Shown here: positions 58,727-64,000 of the stretch, one piece after another | Layout of the letters: each line of letters starts with the position of its first letter | How positions within the stretch are numbered: the stretch's first letter is position 1 | Origin: Lewinellaceae bacterium SD302 | GTDB lineage: Bacteria > Bacteroidota > Bacteroidia > Chitinophagales > Saprospiraceae | Direction of reading: 5' to 3' | DNA: 64,000 nucleotides | NCBI GenBank assembly: GCA_002591745.1 | Contig: PDLQ01000014.1 | Location: forward strand, 59,217 to 123,216 | Made by a program: the position numbers and the translations under genes | Notes under the pieces: generated by a model | Database searches by the model: none | Seen by the model: only the letters and a program-made list of their open reading frames with translations | Told to the model about the DNA's origin: nothing

Positions 58727-60727
58727 ATGTCCCTAAGTAAGTTTACCTCTATTATCCTTTTTCTATTCCTTACTACCGCCCTGGCTGCTCAGACGAGCTA
58801 CTCCGGCCGCGTAGTTGACGAAGCTTCCGGGGAAGGCTTGCCATTCGCTACGGTGAAGATCAAAGACTCCGATCGGGGAACGGTTACCGACGTTGAAGGC
58901 AATTTCTTTCTCCTGAATGCTCCGGACTCCACTACTTTACTTATCAGTTACGTCGGTTTCACCAATTATGCGGTGAAGGTAAACGCCTCTAAAGCGGACA
59001 ATCTGATCGTTCGACTGACGGCTGGAACGGAACTGGACGAAGTGGTTGTCATCGATTACCGTATTCCCCTGATTGATGCGGACAATACTACCCAAGGTAG
59101 AACCGTGACCGCCGAAGAAATTCGGGATTTGCCGACGCGGGATATTTCCTCAATAGCTGCTACGGCTGCTGGTGTCGGAGCCACCGATAAGGGCGAAGCA
59201 CCGGAGATCAGGGGTAGCCGCTCAGATGCTTCCGATTATTATGTTGACGGTATCAGGGTTGAAGCCAAAAGCAAGAAAGAGGCTGCGCCAGCTACCTATT
59301 CGGAGGCGCCGCTCTTCGAAGATGTGGTTGTCGAATCTGCAAGTATGGCAATTACCGCAGATGTCGCACCTGCTCCATCTGCTGAATACGACGCTATTTC
59401 TACTGAGCTCCCCGCCGCCGGCCAGCTCACCGCCGGAGAGGTGAACGACTTCAGTAAATGGAACCTCTGGTCAGATCTGCGCGACGAAGATCTCGCCCAA
59501 TACCGCGAACTCTGGGGCTACGCACCGGAAAAGCGCTACGTGGCTCAGCTTACTTACGCTGGCGGCAAGCCCGTGATAGACGCCGTGGTGGAACTCCGGA
59601 ACAACGTCGGCAAAACGATCTATCGGGCCCGTACCGACAACCAGGGTCGTGCCGAACTCTGGGCCGAGCTCTTTCCCGGCCAGCTCAAAGCAGGTGGCCA
59701 AAGCCGGCTAACCGCCACGGTTGATGGAGTGAAAGTAGACTTTCCCTCCGCTGTTCCCTTTGAGCTAGGGATCAATGCAAAAGAAATTGCAGGCCCCTGT
59801 GAGCGCCGGACCGCCGTAGAGGTTGCCTTCGTCGTAGACGCCACCGGTAGCATGGGCGATGAAATGGCCTACCTGAAGAGTGAGTTACTGGACGTAATGA
59901 AACGCAGCCAGGACAGTCTCACGGACCAGAATGTTGATTTTGGCGCTGTTTATTACCGCGATGAAGGGGAAGAATACGTTACCCGCCACTTACCATTTGG
60001 TGAGACTTTTGAAACGGTCGTCGATTTTGCGGGCAAGCAGTCCGCCGGGGGCGGGGGAGACCATCCCGAGGCCGTAGATGCCGCCCTGGAAGTGGCCCTG
60101 GACCAACTCGACTGGAGTGAAACGGCCGCCGCCCGCCTCCTCTTTCTGGTATTAGATGCTCCGCCCCACGCCGACCCGGAAACCGTAAGTAAAATGCAGG
60201 AACTGGGTAAAAGGGCAGCGGAAAAAGGCATCCGCATCATCCCCGTCGTTTGTTCGGGCATGGGGCAGGACGGCGAATATCTGCTGCGTAGTCTGGCCCT
60301 TGCTACCAACGGCACCTACACCTTTCTGACCGATCATAGCGGCATCGGTGGTAGCCATCTGGAACCCTCAACGGATAGCTACGAGGTGGAAAAACTAAAC
60401 GACTTGCTCGTACGCCTGATTACTCAATTCGGGCGGACTAGCGTTTGTAACGAAGACCAGGTCAATAGCAATATTCCAATTGTGAATACTACGGATGACT
60501 GGTCTGTTTATCCCAACCCTACCATGGGCCCGGTTACCGTGGAACTGCCAAAACGGGAGGGGCACCTCTTCATCGTGGATGGCTTCGGAAAAATTCTGCA
60601 GCGAGTTAAAGTGACCAAGAAGAAGCAAGACCTGCAATTCGGTCAACTCCCCAGCGGAACTTATCTGGTTCGGTGGGAGTACGAAGGGGAAGTGAGCACG
60701 CGCAGAGTAGTGGTAGTGCGGGCATAA
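58727..60727 (+). CDS. CarboxypepD_reg / plug-like / vWA fusion with T9SS type A sorting domain
   Basis: A 666-aa secreted protein. The signal peptide covers about 1-21, then a CarboxypepD_reg-like domain (about 25-100, GRVVDEASGEGLPFATVKI). After a TonB-box-like ELDEVVVIDYR, a plug-like stretch appears (about 125-178: TAEEIRDLPTRD, EIRGSRSDASDYYVDGIRV) as in SusC-type receptors. No barrel follows. Instead, a VaNLR-like linker region and a von Willebrand A domain (about 365-570) with MIDAS motif DATGSMG (about 372-378) occur, then a type A sorting domain (VYPNPTMGPVTVEL to SGTYLVRW, last 70 residues). AAGGAGG, an unusually good Shine-Dalgarno, lies 17 bp before the ATG at 58727. Confidence 0.85.
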   Translation: MSLSKFTSIILFLFLTTALAAQTSYSGRVVDEASGEGLPFATVKIKDSDRGTVTDVEGNFFLLNAPDSTTLLISYVGFTNYAVKVNASKADNLIVRLTAGTELDEVVVIDYRIPLIDADNTTQGRTVTAEEIRDLPTRDISSIAATAAGVGATDKGEAPEIRGSRSDASDYYVDGIRVEAKSKKEAAPATYSEAPLFEDVVVESASMAITADVAPAPSAEYDAISTELPAAGQLTAGEVNDFSKWNLWSDLRDEDLAQYRELWGYAPEKRYVAQLTYAGGKPVIDAVVELRNNVGKTIYRARTDNQGRAELWAELFPGQLKAGGQSRLTATVDGVKVDFPSAVPFELGINAKEIAGPCERRTAVEVAFVVDATGSMGDEMAYLKSELLDVMKRSQDSLTDQNVDFGAVYYRDEGEEYVTRHLPFGETFETVVDFAGKQSAGGGGDHPEAVDAALEVALDQLDWSETAAARLLFLVLDAPPHADPETVSKMQELGKRAAEKGIRIIPVVCSGMGQDGEYLLRSLALATNGTYTFLTDHSGIGGSHLEPSTDSYEVEKLNDLLVRLITQFGRTSVCNEDQVNSNIPIVNTTDDWSVYPNPTMGPVTVELPKREGHLFIVDGFGKILQRVKVTKKKQDLQFGQLPSGTYLVRWEYEGEVSTRRVVVVRA

Positions 60728-60812
60728 TCACCCCCTCGGTGAACGAAATACCTGCTGCTTTAATTGGCGCAGATCGTAGCAGATTGAACTCAATCACGCT
60801 ACCGATGGTTTC

Positions 60813-60861
60813 GCTACTTTAGCTGGCGCTGATCGTCCTTCATCCCCGGAGTTGGTGGCCA
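60813..60861 (+). repeat. 49-bp composite repeat before the ABM gene
   Basis: Begins GCTACTTTAGCTGGC and ends GGAGTTGGTGGCCA, 57 bp before the ATG at 60918 and facing it. Almost identical to the copy inside the kinase gene at 25146. Confidence 0.85.
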
Positions 60862-60917
60862 GAATACACCTAATGATTTTGGAGCTCCCCGGAGTGGCCA
60901 GTCATAATAAAACTACA

Positions 60918-61223
60918 ATGAACAAGACCTTATATCTGATGGCCCACATGCACCTTAAAGCAGACGAGGCCGACGCATTTGAGCAAACTTTCCGTGAACA
61001 CGCCCGCGCCAGCCGTGCCAAGCCGGGATGCCTGTTTTTCTATCTCGTAAGGGAGGAAGGCGACCGCAGCAAGTACAGCACCATGGAAGCCTGGGAAAAC
61101 CACGATTATTTCGAACAACACGTAGCTGACGACGAGCACGATAAGTTTCAGGCAAAACTGCAACCCGTATTGCGCGAGGAAGTAGATGCCCGCCTGTATG
61201 AATTGATCCAGGGAATGGATTAG
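60918..61223 (+). CDS. Antibiotic biosynthesis monooxygenase (ABM) domain protein, YgiN-like
   Basis: A 101-aa single-domain protein of the ABM/dimeric ferredoxin-like fold, full length for the family, which includes quinol monooxygenases and haem-degrading relatives. Family stretches are HLKADEADAFEQTFREHARASRAKPGC near 18-40 (written in parts: HMHLKADEADAF, REHARAS, KPGCLFFYL), then YSTMEAWENHDYFEQHV and the C-terminal helix. The ATG at 60918 precedes the first strand. The composite repeat and a copy of the element's 3' half (AGCTCCCCGGAGTGGCC near 60882) precede the start. The reaction is not determined. Confidence 0.85.
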   Translation: MNKTLYLMAHMHLKADEADAFEQTFREHARASRAKPGCLFFYLVREEGDRSKYSTMEAWENHDYFEQHVADDEHDKFQAKLQPVLREEVDARLYELIQGMD

Positions 61224-61244
61224 TGCAGCCTGAAATTCGTTTGA

Positions 61245-61279
61245 AAAGCCCGTTTACTCGTATTGTAAACGGGCCTTTT
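61245..61279 (+). terminator. Rho-independent terminator of the ABM gene
   Basis: Perfect 10-bp stem GCCCGTTTAC (61248-61257) with GTAAACGGGC (61265-61274), preceded by AAAA and followed by CTTTTAATT. Confidence 0.85.
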
Positions 61280-61394
61280 AATTGTTGGACGACCTATATG
61301 GCTATTCGTCGAAAAGTACTGACCGGAGGGTGTGGCCGACCATAGTTTCGCAGGGTGTTAGGATTCGTACCCCAATGACCTCAACTATAACCAA

Positions 61395-63827
61395 ATGAAA
61401 CCAGTCTTCACCTTTGTATTCCTTTTTCTATTTTCAATCACTCTTTTCGCTCAGGACACCGGTCTTATTCAGGGCCGTTTGCTGGACAATGGTGGCGAAG
61501 CCGTGATGTATGCCAACGTAGCACTTTACCAGGACAGTAACCTGGTGAAAGTAGAGACTAGTGACGAAAATGGCCGTTTTGCCATGCAGTCGGTGCCCGT
61601 GGGCAGCTATACGCTTATTGCTTCCTATTTAGGGTTGGCGGACTATCAAAGTAGCAATGTCAACGTTCGCCGCGGACAGTCTACGGACCTGGGCGACCTC
61701 AACTTCGCCCCGGCCGGTATCGAACTGGAAGCAGCCACGGTTACCACCACCCGCGCCATGGTGGAAGTGAAGCCGGACCGCACGGTCTTCAACGTCCAGG
61801 GTACCATCAACGCAGTGGGTAGCGACGGGCTGGATCTGCTGCGCAAGGCCCCCGGAGTTACCGTAGATAATAATGACAACATCAGTGTATTGAGCCGTAG
61901 CGGTGTGTTGCTTTACGTAGACGGCAAACGACTCCCGCTCAGTGGCGACGACCTGACCAACTACCTGCGTAGTCTCACCGCTGAGCAGATCGATCGGATC
62001 GACATCATTACCAACCCCGGTGCACGCTACGAGGCCGAAGGCAACGCCGGCATAATCGACGTGCGGCTGAAAAAGGCCGAGAACGAAGGGGCTAATGGCA
62101 GCGCTAACTACACCGTTAGTCAGGGGCGCTATAACCGGATGAACGGAGGTGTAAGTGGTAACTACCGCAATAAGAACCTGAATGCTTTCGGTAACATTGG
62201 AGCCGTGCGGGGCGATAATTACAACGCCATTGATTTCGTGATCCAACAAAATGAAGTGCAACTGGTAGAACGGATGTACAACCAAAACACCTGGGATAAC
62301 GTGAACTGGCGGGGTGGCATGGACTTTTTCCTGAGTGACAAACATACCCTGGGGGTCCTGGTTGGCGGACAAATTCAGGATGGCATCCACAATGGAACGG
62401 ACGATTTCAAAATCTCCAACCGCGCTACACCAGATATTGTCGACAGTCTTTTGGACGCGGGAAGTACTTCCTTTGATGATCAAAATCAGGCTACGTTTAA
62501 TATCAATTACCGTTTCCTACCTGCTCCTGATCGTAGCCTTAACATCGATTTGGATTATGGTCGTTTTCGTAATGAAAGTCTACGCACCCAGCCCAACCGC
62601 TACTTAACGCCCGACGGGGAAACGGTACTTTCTACCATTACCAATAATTTTGATATACCGGTTGAGATTGATATCTACACTTTTAAGACCGACTATGAAA
62701 TGCCGGTAGCGGGTGGCACTTTCGGGACGGGCGTGAAGCTAAGTCGAGTATCTACAAACAACAATTTTTTGTTCTTTGACGTCAACGCAGCAGGGGAGGA
62801 TGTTTTCAATGACGTTCGCTCCAACCGCTTTAACTACGAAGAAAACGTTTACGCCACTTACCTGAACTACGCCCGTAAACTCAGTGACAAAGTCAGTTTC
62901 TCCGGCGGTGTCCGTATGGAAATTACCGATGCGATGGGCAACTTGATGGCTTTCCGGGAAGACTTACAAGAAGATCCGGTAAACCTTGATTACGTCAGCT
63001 TCTTCCCTTCGGCAGGGCTGACTTACCAATTAAATAAGCCTGGCAATTCCCTGGCACTTAATTACGGTCGCCGGATCAATCGACCAGATTACAACGTACT
63101 GAACCCCTTCCGCAATCAGGAAAGCCAACTCAGTTTTGAAACGGGTAATCCTTTCCTCAGCCCGGAGATTGTAGACAACCTGGAACTGGGTTACACGATC
63201 GGCTATCGCTACAACTTTAAACTCTCCTACAGCCAGACCAGTGACCAGATAACCCGGCTGCTGCGCCCGGACCCCATCGACCCCCGGGCCGGTTCCATTA
63301 CCTGGGATAATCTGGCCAAGCAAACGGTGATCGGTTTCAATATCGGCGCACCTTTCCAAGTTTCCAAAGCCTGGAACGCTTACGTCAACGCTTCCGCCTC
63401 CCACATCGATAACCAGGCCGACTACGGAGACGGAGTTACCATTGACGTGCAGGCGTTTAGCTATAATATTTTCCAGCAGCATACCTTTCAGCTTCCTAAG
63501 GCCTTTACCTTCGAGGTCTCCGGTTACTATTCCGGCCCCGGTATCTGGGGAGGTGTTTTTGAGTACGAAGAAAGTTGGTCGCTGGGCGTTGGCATCCAGA
63601 AAAAGTTCCTCAATGACCAACTCAACGTTAAACTCAGCGGTAGTGACCTCTTCTTCGAGTCCGGCTGGCAAGGTGTTTCCCGTTTCGACGGCCAAACGAG
63701 TTTTGGTGAAGGCGTCTGGGACAGCCGGCGCGTAGCGCTAAGTCTTTCCTATAACTTCGGAAACCAGAAAGTGAAAAGCCGGAAGCGGGAGACCGGGCTT
63801 GGTAGCGAGGCGGGGAGAGTGAATTAG
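61395..63827 (+). CDS. CarboxypepD_reg-like outer-membrane beta-barrel receptor
   Basis: An 810-aa outer-membrane protein of the type with a CarboxypepD_reg-like domain (about 25-100), a plug domain (about 115-220: VGSDGLDLLRKAPGVTVDN, ITNPGARYEAEGNAGIIDV) and an OMP_b-brl_3-like barrel that ends in an aromatic-rich strand (VALSLSYNFG) and a basic tail. The signal peptide is about 1-19. Members usually function in TonB-linked uptake, though the substrate is unknown here. A 19-bp motif copy (61641) lies inside the coding sequence near residues 83-88 (DYQSSNV). The stop codon is immediately followed by a hairpin-unit array. Confidence 0.92.
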   Translation: MKPVFTFVFLFLFSITLFAQDTGLIQGRLLDNGGEAVMYANVALYQDSNLVKVETSDENGRFAMQSVPVGSYTLIASYLGLADYQSSNVNVRRGQSTDLGDLNFAPAGIELEAATVTTTRAMVEVKPDRTVFNVQGTINAVGSDGLDLLRKAPGVTVDNNDNISVLSRSGVLLYVDGKRLPLSGDDLTNYLRSLTAEQIDRIDIITNPGARYEAEGNAGIIDVRLKKAENEGANGSANYTVSQGRYNRMNGGVSGNYRNKNLNAFGNIGAVRGDNYNAIDFVIQQNEVQLVERMYNQNTWDNVNWRGGMDFFLSDKHTLGVLVGGQIQDGIHNGTDDFKISNRATPDIVDSLLDAGSTSFDDQNQATFNINYRFLPAPDRSLNIDLDYGRFRNESLRTQPNRYLTPDGETVLSTITNNFDIPVEIDIYTFKTDYEMPVAGGTFGTGVKLSRVSTNNNFLFFDVNAAGEDVFNDVRSNRFNYEENVYATYLNYARKLSDKVSFSGGVRMEITDAMGNLMAFREDLQEDPVNLDYVSFFPSAGLTYQLNKPGNSLALNYGRRINRPDYNVLNPFRNQESQLSFETGNPFLSPEIVDNLELGYTIGYRYNFKLSYSQTSDQITRLLRPDPIDPRAGSITWDNLAKQTVIGFNIGAPFQVSKAWNAYVNASASHIDNQADYGDGVTIDVQAFSYNIFQQHTFQLPKAFTFEVSGYYSGPGIWGGVFEYEESWSLGVGIQKKFLNDQLNVKLSGSDLFFESGWQGVSRFDGQTSFGEGVWDSRRVALSLSYNFGNQKVKSRKRETGLGSEAGRVN
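61641..61659 (-). repeat. 19-bp motif inside the receptor gene
   Basis: GACTATCAAAGTAGCAATG on the plus strand, antisense to the motif direction, encoding DYQSSN. Only one base differs from the consensus core. Confidence 0.55.
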
Positions 63828-63896
63828 ACGCTCGGCTTCGCCTCGCTATTGGACGGGCTAAAGCCCTTTTGGGCGCTCGTGCCTCGCTTTTGGATT
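63822..63896 (+). repeat. Array of TTTTGGA-hairpin units at the right edge
   Basis: Units begin at 63822 (AATTAGACG), 63847 (TATTGGACG), 63867 (TTTTGGGCG) and 63888 (TTTTGGATT), 20-25 bp apart. Cores include GGGCTAAAGCCC and GCTCGTGCCTCGC, both shared in form with the dcd arrays. The first unit overlaps the receptor's stop codon. Confidence 0.7.
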
Positions 63897-64000
63897 GCTA
63901 TGGTTTGTGCAAGTGTTTATGCATAATTTTCATCATACATAACCTCATTTCTTAAGCACGCCATTACGGTATGAATCATCTTGTTGCGTAAGTTGTTCAC

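Noticed and set aside
2537..60861. Integron attC sites
   Set aside because: GTTAGCC in the motif resembles a core site, but it does not fit GTTRRRY, and there are no cassettes or integrase.

Overview
The window looks like chromosomal DNA of a Bacteroidota species, most like the Saprospiria/Lewinella group (inference). The evidence is five very different proteins typical of the phylum: T9SS type A and type B C-terminal sorting domains, TonB-dependent receptors with CarboxypepD_reg-like domains, a TamL-type lipoprotein, a DUF1573-yajC-YbbR cluster, and very large PKD/fibronectin-like adhesins. Shine-Dalgarno sequences are mostly absent, as usual in this phylum. No tRNA, rRNA, CRISPR array, phage or intact IS element was found.

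Layout. 0.5-6.3 kb: a TonB receptor diverges from a two-gene unit (DUF3137 membrane protein and an FGE/SUMF1-type lipoprotein), closed by a strong terminator, then a DUF1015 protein. 6.4-22.3 kb: two giant paralogous T9SS type B surface proteins (2161 and 2728 aa) with a convergent CPBP protease between them. 22.4-32.3 kb, all minus strand: a hotdog thioesterase, a YHYH lipoprotein, a TonB receptor-histidine kinase-LytTR regulator operon, a Dna2-like nuclease-helicase and a hypothetical protein. 32.8-41.4 kb: housekeeping genes, including a MATE transporter, PLP/CBS enzyme, YjjG-like phosphatase, dCTP deaminase, PrmC and a helical-repeat protein. 41.5-47.7 kb: a cohesin/dockerin-like T9SS type A protein, TamL and a TrmH methyltransferase. 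47.7-56.7 kb: UvrA, RF1 (substrate of PrmC), YbbR-YajC-DUF1573, shikimate kinase and a subtilase. 56.7-63.8 kb: a candidate small RNA, a Fic protein, a plug-vWA fusion, an ABM monooxygenase and an outer-membrane receptor.

The most unusual signal is not a gene. A roughly 19-bp motif (CATTGCTACTTTGTTAGTC and variants) occurs about twenty times. In the spacers it almost always sits 0-150 bp before a gene and reads in that gene's direction; in divergent spacers each gene has its own copy. A 49-bp form, in which about 33 bp separates the two motif halves, occurs three times at identical length. Two of those lie inside genes and are read in different frames, so the similarity is in the DNA and not in a shared protein motif. 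A second repeat family consists of short hairpin cores behind a conserved TTTTGGACG unit, upstream of dcd and at the right edge. Several isolated inverted-repeat elements fill the spacers around uvrA, prfA and aroK.
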